Origin: PALSA-505 sp035308365
GTDB taxonomy: Bacteria > Actinomycetota > Actinomycetes > Streptosporangiales > Streptosporangiaceae
Assembly: GCA_035308365.1 (NCBI GenBank)
Contig: DATGGU010000079.1
Coordinates: 4,461-68,460 of the forward strand
DNA: 64,000 nt
Reading direction: 5' to 3'
The translations under genes and the position numbers were made by a program. The notes beneath the pieces are model-generated. The model ran no database searches. It saw only the letters and a list, made by a program, of their open reading frames with translations, and was not told the DNA's origin. Positions 33,828 to 41,616 of the stretch are shown in pieces (the first letter of the stretch is position 1; the number at the start of each line of letters is the position of its first letter).

Positions 33828-34514
33828 GTGGCAACGCTGGACGCCGATGAGGCGGTGACGATCCTTGACGCGGCCTACCGTGGCGTCACCGAGATGCTCG
33901 GCAGCCTGGCCGAAGCCGATTTCCTCGCACCGACGCTGTGCCTGGGCTGGACCGTCACGGACGTGCTCTATCATCTGCTCGGCGATCCGCGCCGTGGGCT
34001 GACGGCGATGATGACACCGGCCGGCGTGGCGGCCGGCACCGACTTCGTGTCCTACTGGAAGCCCTGGCAGCCGGGCACCGGCGACGCCCTCGCCAGGGCC
34101 AGAGCGTGGCGGCTGGCCGCGGCGGCGGTGATCGCCACCACCGGGCCCGGCTCGCTGGTGGAGTCATGGCGGGAAACCGCGCCGGCCACGGTCCGGCTGG
34201 CCCGGCTCGCCCCCTATCCGGTCGTCGCCACCCAGGGGCACGCGCTTACCGTCGCCGACCTCGCCGGCACCCTTGCCACCGAGGCGGCAATCCACCACCT
34301 CGACATGATTGCGGAACTGCCGGCCGCGCCCGGGCCCGCCGCCAGTTGCCTGGCCCTCGTCCGCCGCGTCCTGGATGGCCTGCTCGGCATTCCCGTGCCC
34401 ACCGAATGGGATGACACGGTCTATGCGCTCAAGGGAACGGGCAGGCGCCCGCTGACCGCCGAAGACCGCGCCCGGCTTGGCGAACTGGCCGGCCGCTTTC
34501 CGCTGTTCGGATAA
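33828..34514 (+). CDS. Maleylpyruvate isomerase-like/DinB-superfamily protein (possible mycothiol-dependent enzyme)
   Basis: 228 residues from the GTG at 33828, chosen for GGGAGG 6 nt upstream although the frame is open from 33648. Four-helix-bundle MDMPI_N-like domain with the conserved CLGWTVTDVLYHLLGD segment (the His is the expected metal ligand) and EAAIHHLDMI (two further His). The family includes mycothiol-dependent maleylpyruvate isomerase and many uncharacterised thiol transferases. C-terminus NTPLTAEDR-like segment ends RFPLFG. Metal-binding His pattern supports an enzyme; the substrate is unknown. Confidence 0.8.
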   Translation: MATLDADEAVTILDAAYRGVTEMLGSLAEADFLAPTLCLGWTVTDVLYHLLGDPRRGLTAMMTPAGVAAGTDFVSYWKPWQPGTGDALARARAWRLAAAAVIATTGPGSLVESWRETAPATVRLARLAPYPVVATQGHALTVADLAGTLATEAAIHHLDMIAELPAAPGPAASCLALVRRVLDGLLGIPVPTEWDDTVYALKGTGRRPLTAEDRARLGELAGRFPLFG

Positions 34515-35066
34515 TTCACCCGGCGGCCAGCACCGGATAACTAGCCAGGACCGCTGGTAAAATGCCGCGGGCATTGGCTCAGCGTGTCGACAATTCGCCA
34601 TTGCGTGACCGAAGCGCCGGCTCTTGGTCATCGCCTCGGGCGGCCGGGATAAGGAGTGCCGGCATGATCGTCCTTAACCGGCCTATGGGGTGTTATCGTC
34701 AAGCATGGCGACGTGTGCGGGCGGGTCTCGGCCCGCTGCCGCGGAGCGGTGACCGGCCGTGTCACCCGGTAGCAGGTTACGGGTAACAAGGCAATGTATT
34801 TTTCCGGACGGCGGGCAGGCGCACCGGACCGGGGTCAATGGAGCACCCGTAGCCGAAACGACGCTCGTGTCAGGTGACACCGGCGTCATTAACGAATCCG
34901 CCAGTCTCCGGGATAAAACGACACGGGTGTCATGTGACGCCAGCGTCATTATTTGCATTCCACCGGGAGCTGTGCCGAAATAGACAGCGTGACGCGCGGT
35001 GCGACACCACTCAGTCATGGGCGCAGTCCTCTTAATGCGTCCCGGAGGGGCCGGTTGCGGGAGACC
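34515..35066. promoter_or_regulatory. 550-bp control region of the hopanoid operon with paired operators
   Basis: No gene. Perfect inverted repeat GTGTCA-GG-TGACAC at 34867-34880 and an imperfect copy GTGTCA-TG-TGACGC at 34927-34940, exactly 60 bp apart and each followed by [C/G]GCGTCATTA. The longer shared word is ACGACNCG[G/T]GTGTCA. Further half-sites GGTGAC/GTCACC occur near 34750. Likely operator array for the downstream hpn genes; the regulator is not in the window. Confidence 0.6.
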
Positions 35067-36080
35067 GTGAGCCCTGGTGATCGTCACGCCCGGGTGCGGC
35101 TGGGCGCCGCACAGGTAGACGGCGCACAGCTCACGTCCATCCCGGCCGGCACCGGACGGGCTGAAGCTGGCCGGCCTGACACCCAGCCGGGTGACTCGCA
35201 GGTCTCCCTCATCTCGGCGGGCGCAGCGGCGAAGGCGCCCGCCGAGAACTTTCCGGTCGCCATGCGGCTGCTGCCCGGGCGGTACCGGCGGCACCTGATG
35301 GCGGTCTACGAGTTCGCCAGGACCGTGGACGACATCGGCGACGAGACGCCGCCAGGGCAGCCAGGCGGCCCGGACGGGCGGCCGGACGCCAGGCTGGTGG
35401 AGCGGCGGCTGCGGCTGCTCGGCGAGCTCGACGAAGACATCGACAGGATGCTGGCAGGCGCCGCACCAAGGGCCGAGGTCATCGCGAGGCTGGCCCCGAC
35501 CGTCGCCGAGTGCGCCATCCCCGGCCAGTTGCTCCGCGACCTCATCCAGGCGAACCGGCAGGACCAGCTCACCGCCCGCTACCAGACCTTCGGTGATCTG
35601 CTCGGCTACTGCGAGCTGTCGGCCAACCCGGTGGGCCGGATCGTGTTGCACATCTTCGGTGCCGTGTCGCCGCGGCAGGCCGAGCTCTCCGATCACATCT
35701 GCAGCGCGCTGCAGCTCACCGAGCACTGGCAGGACGTGGCCGAGGACCTGAGGGCCGGCCGGATCTACATCCCGGCGGAAGACCTGGACAGATTCGGCTG
35801 CACCGAAGCCGACCTCGCCTGCGCCGCCGCAGGCGACAACGTGCGCGCGCTGATGTCCTTCCAGGTGGCCCGGGCGTCCGCCCTGCTCAGTGCGGGCTCG
35901 CCGTTGATCGCCACGTTGCACGGCGCGGCCAGGGTCGCGGTGGCGGGCTACGTGGCCGGTGGCCGCGCCGCGCTCGCCGCGATCCGCGCCGCGGACTACG
36001 ACGTGCTGGCGGCCACGCCCCGGCCGGGCAAGCGCCGCCTGATTGCCGAGGCCGCCCGCGCCTACACGAAGGGGAGGTGA
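35067..36080 (+). CDS. hpnC: Hydroxysqualene synthase
   Basis: About 337 residues from the GTG at 35067 (a TTG at 35055 with GGAGGGG is a possible alternative; upstream frame extension is not conserved). In the HpnCDE route, HpnC acts on presqualene diphosphate to give hydroxysqualene. Trans-isoprenyl-diphosphate synthase fold with two Asp-rich motifs, FARTVDDIGDE and HWQDVAEDLRAGRIYIP, plus GYCELSANPVGRIVLHIFG. The stop overlaps the ribosome site of hpnD. First gene of the operon; about 70 unconserved N-terminal residues are a leader or misassigned start. Confidence 0.92.
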   Translation: MSPGDRHARVRLGAAQVDGAQLTSIPAGTGRAEAGRPDTQPGDSQVSLISAGAAAKAPAENFPVAMRLLPGRYRRHLMAVYEFARTVDDIGDETPPGQPGGPDGRPDARLVERRLRLLGELDEDIDRMLAGAAPRAEVIARLAPTVAECAIPGQLLRDLIQANRQDQLTARYQTFGDLLGYCELSANPVGRIVLHIFGAVSPRQAELSDHICSALQLTEHWQDVAEDLRAGRIYIPAEDLDRFGCTEADLACAAAGDNVRALMSFQVARASALLSAGSPLIATLHGAARVAVAGYVAGGRAALAAIRAADYDVLAATPRPGKRRLIAEAARAYTKGR

Positions 36081-36087
36081 GCGCGCG

Positions 36088-36999
36088 ATGGATGTGGCGG
36101 CCGCCTACCAGTACTGCGAGCAGGTCACCACGGCCCAGGCGCGGAACTTCTCCTACGGCATCAAGCTGCTGCCGCCGCCCAAGCGGCGGGCGCTGTCGGC
36201 CGTGTACGCGTTCGCCCGCCGGATCGACGACATCGGCGACGGCACGCTACCCGCCGCCGACAAGCTCACCGCTCTGGCCCAGGCGCGCGAGGCCGTGCAG
36301 GGCCTGGCCGGCGGCCAGCCGCCGGCCTCGGATCCCGTGCTCATCGCCCTGGACGACGCGTCCCGCCGGTTCCCGATCCCGGTGGCGGCGTTCGGCGAGA
36401 TCGTCGACGGCTGCGTGGCCGACGTCAAGGGCACGAGCTATGCCACCTTTGACGAGCTGCTGCACTACTGCCGCTGCGTGGCCGGCTCGGTCGGCAGGCT
36501 CTCGCTCGGCGTGTTCGGTGCCGACGACCAGGCCGTGGCGGCGCCGCTGGCCGACGCGCTCGGCGTGGCCCTCCAGCTCACCAACATCCTGCGCGACATC
36601 CGCGAGGACTACCAGAACGGACGGGTCTACCTGCCCACCGAGGATCTCCGCAGGTTCGGCTGCAGCCTGGACGGCCCCGGCGCGGCGCAGCGCGATCAGC
36701 AGGTCGAGCCGCTGGCCAAGCTGGTCGGCTTCGAGGCCGAGCGGGCCCGCACCTGGTACGCCACCGGCATGCGCCTGCTGCCCATGCTGGACCGGCGCAG
36801 CGCGGCCTCGGCCGGTGCGATGGCCGGCATCTACCGGCGGCTGCTCGAACGGATCGCGGCGGCCCCGGCCGAAGTGCTCAAGGGCAGGCTCTCCCTGTCC
36901 ACCGGCGAGAAGGTCTCCGTCGCCATCCGCTGCCTGGCCGGCATGACCATCCGCCCCCGGCCCAACCGGGCCCTTCCGGGAGCGGAGAGGCAGCCATGA
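36088..36999 (+). CDS. hpnD: Presqualene diphosphate synthase
   Basis: 303 residues, ATG at 36088 preceded by GGGGAGGTGA. Condenses two farnesyl diphosphates to presqualene diphosphate. Motifs: SYGIKLLPPPKRRALSAVYAFARRIDDIGDG and NILRDIREDYQNGRVYLP (two Asp-rich sites), HYCRCVAGSVGRLSLGVFG. Normal length. The TGA overlaps the next ATG. Confidence 0.95.
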   Translation: MDVAAAYQYCEQVTTAQARNFSYGIKLLPPPKRRALSAVYAFARRIDDIGDGTLPAADKLTALAQAREAVQGLAGGQPPASDPVLIALDDASRRFPIPVAAFGEIVDGCVADVKGTSYATFDELLHYCRCVAGSVGRLSLGVFGADDQAVAAPLADALGVALQLTNILRDIREDYQNGRVYLPTEDLRRFGCSLDGPGAAQRDQQVEPLAKLVGFEAERARTWYATGMRLLPMLDRRSAASAGAMAGIYRRLLERIAAAPAEVLKGRLSLSTGEKVSVAIRCLAGMTIRPRPNRALPGAERQP

Positions 37000-38504
37000 G
37001 CCGGGTGGTCGTCGTTGGCGGCGGGCTGGCCGGGATCACGGCGGCGATCGCCCTGCGCGAGGTGGGCGCCGAGGTCACGCTGCTCGAGGCCAGGCCACGC
37101 CTTGGCGGTGCGACCTGCTCGTTCAGCCGCGACGGGCTGGTGGTCGACAACGGCCAGCACGTCTTCCTCCGGTGCTGCACCGCCTATCGCGGGCTGCTCG
37201 GCAGGCTCGGCATGACCGGTTCGGTCGTGCTGCAGGACAGGTTCGACGTCACCGTGCTCAGGCCCGGCCCGCAGACCCGGCAGGCGCGGCTGCGCCGCAA
37301 CTCGCTGCCCGGCCCGCTGCACATGGGAGCGGCGCTGGCCGCCTACCCGCTGCTGTCGGCATCCGAGCGGCTCATGGCCGGCCGCGCCGCGCTCGCGATG
37401 AAGCGCCTCGACCCGGCCAGCCCCACTGTAGACCAGCTCAGGCTGGGCGACTGGCTGGCGGCCCGGGGGCAGAGCGAGCGAGCCCGCCGTGCGCTGTGGG
37501 ACCTGTTCACCGTGTCCGCGCTCAACATCGCCGGGGACGACGCGAACCTCGCGCTCGCCGCGACCGTGGTGAAGACCGCGCTGCTCGGCAAGCGGGACGC
37601 GGCCGACATCGGGGTTCCCGCCGTGCCGCTCGGCGACCTGCACGGCCACGCAGCCATGGAGTTGCTGCGCCGCCAGGGCGCGGACGTCCGGCTGAACGCC
37701 AAGGTCGCCGCCATCGAGACCGGCCAGGACGGCCAGTCCCGCGGGTTCACCGTCCGCCTGGGCCGCCATGCCGGCCCGGCGCCGGACGGGAACGGCGCGC
37801 CGGCCACGCTGCTGAACGGCAGCACCAGCGGCTCGGCGAACGGCGCCCTGGCCACCGGGGCGATCGAGGCCGACGGGGTGATCATCGCCGTACCGCCGGA
37901 GCAGGCGGCCCGGCTGATCCCACCGGCCGCGTCCGCCGCGGCCAAGGCGGCCGGCTCCTGGCAGGGGCTCGGCTCGTCCCCGATCCTCAACGTGCATGTG
38001 GTCTACGACCGGAAGGTGATGAGCCCGCCGTTCGTCGCGGCCACCGGCTCGCCCGTCCAGTGGGTGTTCGACCGGACCGCGCAGTCCGGGCTGGCCCGCG
38101 ACCACGGCCGGGTGGCCGGCCAGTACATCGCGGTCTCGGTGTCCGCCGCCGACGAGATGGTGGACCTCCCGGCCGCGAGGCTGCGTGAGATCTTCGTGCC
38201 CGCGCTCGGCGAGTTGTTCCCCGCGGCCGCCGTCGCACGGGTCACCGACTTCTTTGTCACCAGGGAACGACGCGCCACGTTCCGGCAGGAGCCCGGCTGC
38301 GAGCGGTTGCGGCCACCCGCTGCCACCGGCCTGCCCGGCCTGGCTCTCGCCGGGGCGTGGACCAACACAGGATGGCCAGACACGATGGAGGGTGCCGTGC
38401 GAAGCGGACTGAATGCGGCACGCGAGTTGCGCCGGTCACTGGGCGCGACCGCGCGGATGACCGCGGTGTCACACCCGGCGGGAGTATTCGGAGCGGACGC
38501 ATGA
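36996..38504 (+). CDS. hpnE: Hydroxysqualene dehydroxylase (FAD amine-oxidase type)
   Basis: 502 residues, ATG overlapping the hpnD stop. Reductively removes the hydroxyl of hydroxysqualene to give squalene. N-terminal FAD motif VVVVGGGLAGITAAIALREVGAEVTLLEAR with the GG-containing dinucleotide loop, then GGATCSFSRDGLVVDNGQHVFLR, and the C-terminal FAD contact PGLALAGAWTNTGWPDTMEGAVRSG. A 25-residue Gly/Ser/Asn-rich insertion (GNGAPATLLNGSTSGSANG) lies near residue 265. Another ATGA overlap follows. Confidence 0.95.
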   Translation: MSRVVVVGGGLAGITAAIALREVGAEVTLLEARPRLGGATCSFSRDGLVVDNGQHVFLRCCTAYRGLLGRLGMTGSVVLQDRFDVTVLRPGPQTRQARLRRNSLPGPLHMGAALAAYPLLSASERLMAGRAALAMKRLDPASPTVDQLRLGDWLAARGQSERARRALWDLFTVSALNIAGDDANLALAATVVKTALLGKRDAADIGVPAVPLGDLHGHAAMELLRRQGADVRLNAKVAAIETGQDGQSRGFTVRLGRHAGPAPDGNGAPATLLNGSTSGSANGALATGAIEADGVIIAVPPEQAARLIPPAASAAAKAAGSWQGLGSSPILNVHVVYDRKVMSPPFVAATGSPVQWVFDRTAQSGLARDHGRVAGQYIAVSVSAADEMVDLPAARLREIFVPALGELFPAAAVARVTDFFVTRERRATFRQEPGCERLRPPAATGLPGLALAGAWTNTGWPDTMEGAVRSGLNAARELRRSLGATARMTAVSHPAGVFGADA

Positions 38505-39514
38505 CCGCCGTGATGCCCGAGGGCGTGGTGATCGCCCGGGATCTCGTCGGTCCCGCGCTGGCAGCCTCGATCGACCGGCTGACTCCCGAGGTCCGGGCGG
38601 TGGCCGCCTACCACCTGGGCCTGACCGACGCCGAAGGCCGGCCGACCGGGTCGGGTGGCAAGGCACTGCGGCCCGCCCTCGCGCTGCTGTCCGCCCGGGC
38701 CACCGGCGCCGAGCCGAAGCGCGGCGTCCCGGCCGCGGTCGCGGTCGAGCTGGTGCACAACTTCTCTCTCCTGCACGACGACATCATGGACGGCGACATC
38801 GAGCGCAGGCACCGGCCCACGGCCTGGAAGGTCTACGGGATCGGCCCGGCCATCCTGGCCGGCGACGCCATGCTGGCGCTGGCCCAGGACATCCTGCTGG
38901 AGGAAGGCGGCGCCCAGGGAAGCTGGGCGGCCCGCTGCGTCAACGCCGCCGTGCTGCGGCTCATCGCCGGCCAGGGCTCGGACCTGGCCTTCGAGAAGCG
39001 CGATGACGTCACGCTGAGCGAGTGCATGACGATGGCCGGCGACAAGACCGCCGCGCTGATGGCCTGTGCCTGCAGCATCGGCGCCGTGCATCTGGGTGCC
39101 CCGCCCGCGCTGGCCATGGGCCTGGCCGGGTTCGGTGCCCACATCGGCTTGGCCTTCCAGCTCACCGACGACCTGCTCGGCATCTGGGGGGCACCGGAGA
39201 TCACCGGCAAGCCGGTCCGGGCCGACCTGCGGGCCAGGAAGAAGTCGCTCCCCGTCGTGGCGGCCCTGAACAGCGGCATGACCCAGGGCGATGAGCTGCG
39301 CGAGCTGCTCGGCCGCCCGGAAGAACTCACCGAGCAGGACCTGATCCACGCGGCCCGGCTGGTCGAGGAGTCCGGCGGCAAGCGGTGGACCGAAGCCGAG
39401 GCGGACAGCCAGCTCGCCGAGGCGGAGCGCTGCCTGGCCGAGACTGACATGCCCGCCGACGTCCGGGCGGAGTTCTCCGCGATCGCCCAGTTCATCACCA
39501 CCAGGCAGAGCTGA
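38501..39514 (+). CDS. Polyprenyl diphosphate synthase (farnesyl/geranylgeranyl type)
   Basis: 337 residues, ATG at 38501 overlapping the hpnE stop. Supplies a short-chain prenyl diphosphate, probably farnesyl diphosphate, for squalene formation. First Asp-rich motif LLHDDIMDGD followed by RRHRPTAWK; second motif reads QLTDDLLGIWG, so the usual DDxxD is DDLLG, as seen in many actinobacterial hopanoid-cluster homologs. Also GGKALRPALALLSARA. The length-determining residues upstream of the first motif (ELVHNFSLL) have no bulky pair, so chain length is not fixed from sequence. Confidence 0.9.
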   Translation: MTAVMPEGVVIARDLVGPALAASIDRLTPEVRAVAAYHLGLTDAEGRPTGSGGKALRPALALLSARATGAEPKRGVPAAVAVELVHNFSLLHDDIMDGDIERRHRPTAWKVYGIGPAILAGDAMLALAQDILLEEGGAQGSWAARCVNAAVLRLIAGQGSDLAFEKRDDVTLSECMTMAGDKTAALMACACSIGAVHLGAPPALAMGLAGFGAHIGLAFQLTDDLLGIWGAPEITGKPVRADLRARKKSLPVVAALNSGMTQGDELRELLGRPEELTEQDLIHAARLVEESGGKRWTEAEADSQLAEAERCLAETDMPADVRAEFSAIAQFITTRQS

Positions 39515-39550
39515 GCCACCAGGCGGAGCTGAGCCACCAGGCAGAGCTGA
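39498..39550 (+). repeat. 18-bp tandem repeat x 3 spanning the prenyl synthase stop
   Basis: Unit CCACCAGGCAGAGCTGAG at 39498, 39516 and 39534, the first containing the stop codon. The repeated copies lie in the 53-bp gap before shc, whose ribosome site AAGGAG follows. Unit is almost unchanged between copies; recent slippage. Confidence 0.85.
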
Positions 39551-39567
39551 TCCCTCAAGGAGACCGG

Positions 39568-41616
39568 ATGACGCTGACGCAGACTGGGCCGCAGGCCGGA
39601 GCTGCCGGGACCCCCGAAGCCGCCCGGCTGACGCTCAAGCGTGCGCGCGACCACCTGGCCGGGCTCCAGCACGAGGCGGGCTGGTGGCAAGGCGAGCTCG
39701 AGACCAACGTCACCATGGACGCCGAAGACCTGATGCTGCGTCAGTTCCTCGGCATCGCGACGGAGGCTGAGAGCGCCGCGGCGGCCCGCTGGATCCGGTC
39801 CAAGCAGCGTGTCGACGGCACCTGGGCCAACTTCTACGGCGGGCCCGGTGACCTGTCCACCACGATCGAGGCCTATGTGGCGCTGCGGCTGGCCGGGGAC
39901 ACTCCGGATCTGCCGCACATGAAGACGGCGGCAGACTGGATCGTCGGGTGCGGCGGGATCGAGGCGTCCCGGGTGTTCACCCGGATCTGGCTGGCGCTGC
40001 TCGGGCAATGGTCCTGGGACGCGCTGCCGGTGATCCCGCCCGAGCTGATCTACCTTCCGGCGTGGTTCCCGCTCAACATCTATGACTGGGGGTGCTGGGC
40101 GCGCCAGACGATCGTGCCGCTGGCGATCGTGGGCGCGCTGAAGCCGTCCCGGGCCTTGCCGTTCGGGCTGGATGAGCTGAAGACCGGGGTTGCGCCGTCC
40201 GGGAAGGACCGGGATCCCTGGTCGGTGCTGTTCAACGGTCTGGATAAGGCGCTGCACGTTTATGAGAAAGCAGCGTTCAGGGCGGGCCGCCGGCGCTCGA
40301 TCGTGGGGCCGCCGGCGGAGCCGGACGGCCCTCGCCCGGCCATCGCCGCCTCGGTTAGCCCCACAGGGCGATGGGGGAAGGGACCGGCCGCAGCGGTCAG
40401 GCGGGCGGCGCTGCGGCGGTGTGCCGAATGGGTTATCGCCCGGCAGGAAAGGGATGGGTGCTGGGGTGGGATTCAGCCACCCTGGGTGTACTCGCTGATC
40501 GCGCTGAACCTGCTGGGGTACCGGCTTGATCATCCGGTGATGGCCAGGGGGCTGGAAGGCCTCAAGCGGTTCACGATCATTGAGGACGGGCCGGACGGGC
40601 CGACCCGGCGGCTTGAGGCTTGCCAGTCGCCGGTGTGGGACACCGTGCTGGCGATGGTGGCGCTGGGGGACGCCGGGGTCGCGCCGGACGACCCGGTCAT
40701 GACCAGGGCGGCCACCTGGGTGCTGGATGAGGAGACGCCGGGGCCGGGGGACTGGCAGGTGCGGCGGCCGGGGACCGAGGTTGGCGGGTGGGCCTTCGAG
40801 TTCGACAACGACGGGTACCCGGACACCGACGACACGGCCGAGGTGCTGCTGGCGCTGCGCAGGCGCTGGCCGGTGGGCGGGGCGACGCCGCCGCGGGCGG
40901 AGGATGCCATACGGCGGGCTGTGCAGTGGCTGGTGGGGATGCAGTCGAAGGACGGCGGCTGGGGGGCGTTCGACGCGGACAATGACCGGCAGCTCGTGAA
41001 CAAGCTGCCGTTCTGTGACTTCGGTGCGGTGATCGACCCGCCGTCGGCGGACGTGACGGCGCACATCGTGGAGGCGCTGGCACACGAGGGCATGGCCGGG
41101 TCGCGGGCGGTCCGGCGAGGGGTCACCTGGCTGCTGAAGGCGCAGGAGGCGGACGGGTCCTGGTTCGGGCGGTGGGGCGCCAACTACGTCTACGGCACCG
41201 GGGCCGTGGTCCCGGCGCTGATCGCCGCCGGGGTGAAGCCGGGCAAGCCGTGCATCCGGCGGGCCGTGGCGTGGCTGGAGGCTCACCAGAACGCCGACGG
41301 CGGATGGGGCGAGGATCTGCGGTCCTACGACGATCCGGCGCTGGCCGGGCAGGGTGAGTCCACCGCTTCGCAGACGGCCTGGGCGCTGCTCGCACTGCTC
41401 GCGGCCGGGGGACCGCGAGCGGCGGAGAACCCGGCGATCGAGCGCGGGATCGCCTGGCTGGCCACCACCCAGCGAGCCGACGGGACCTGGGACGAGCCGC
41501 AGTACACCGGGACCGGCTTCCCAGGCGACTTCTACATCAACTACCACCTGTACCGCCTGGTCTTTCCGGTCAGTGCCCTCGGGCGCTACCTGCGGGCTCT
41601 CGGGGGGGCGGCATGA
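39568..41616 (+). CDS. shc: Squalene-hopene cyclase
   Basis: 682 residues, ATG at 39568 with AAGGAG upstream. Cyclises squalene to hopene/hopanol in the membrane. The catalytic DxDD motif is DTDDTA (about residue 423), inside EFDNDGYPDTDDTAEVL. QW-type repeats are present: QRVDGTWANFYGG, QERDGCWGGIQPP, QSKDGGWGAFDADND, QEADGSWFGRWGANYVYGT, QNADGGWGEDLRSYDD. An Ala/Pro/Arg-rich insertion of about 35 residues follows position 245. The stop overlaps the next start (ATGA), so product and side-chain enzymes are translationally coupled. Confidence 0.97.
   Translation: MTLTQTGPQAGAAGTPEAARLTLKRARDHLAGLQHEAGWWQGELETNVTMDAEDLMLRQFLGIATEAESAAAARWIRSKQRVDGTWANFYGGPGDLSTTIEAYVALRLAGDTPDLPHMKTAADWIVGCGGIEASRVFTRIWLALLGQWSWDALPVIPPELIYLPAWFPLNIYDWGCWARQTIVPLAIVGALKPSRALPFGLDELKTGVAPSGKDRDPWSVLFNGLDKALHVYEKAAFRAGRRRSIVGPPAEPDGPRPAIAASVSPTGRWGKGPAAAVRRAALRRCAEWVIARQERDGCWGGIQPPWVYSLIALNLLGYRLDHPVMARGLEGLKRFTIIEDGPDGPTRRLEACQSPVWDTVLAMVALGDAGVAPDDPVMTRAATWVLDEETPGPGDWQVRRPGTEVGGWAFEFDNDGYPDTDDTAEVLLALRRRWPVGGATPPRAEDAIRRAVQWLVGMQSKDGGWGAFDADNDRQLVNKLPFCDFGAVIDPPSADVTAHIVEALAHEGMAGSRAVRRGVTWLLKAQEADGSWFGRWGANYVYGTGAVVPALIAAGVKPGKPCIRRAVAWLEAHQNADGGWGEDLRSYDDPALAGQGESTASQTAWALLALLAAGGPRAAENPAIERGIAWLATTQRADGTWDEPQYTGTGFPGDFYINYHLYRLVFPVSALGRYLRALGGAA

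Noticed and set aside
35000..36080. Upstream start for hpnC at 34953
   Set aside because: The added about 38 residues have no family resemblance and cover the operator region; a GTG at 35067 fits better.
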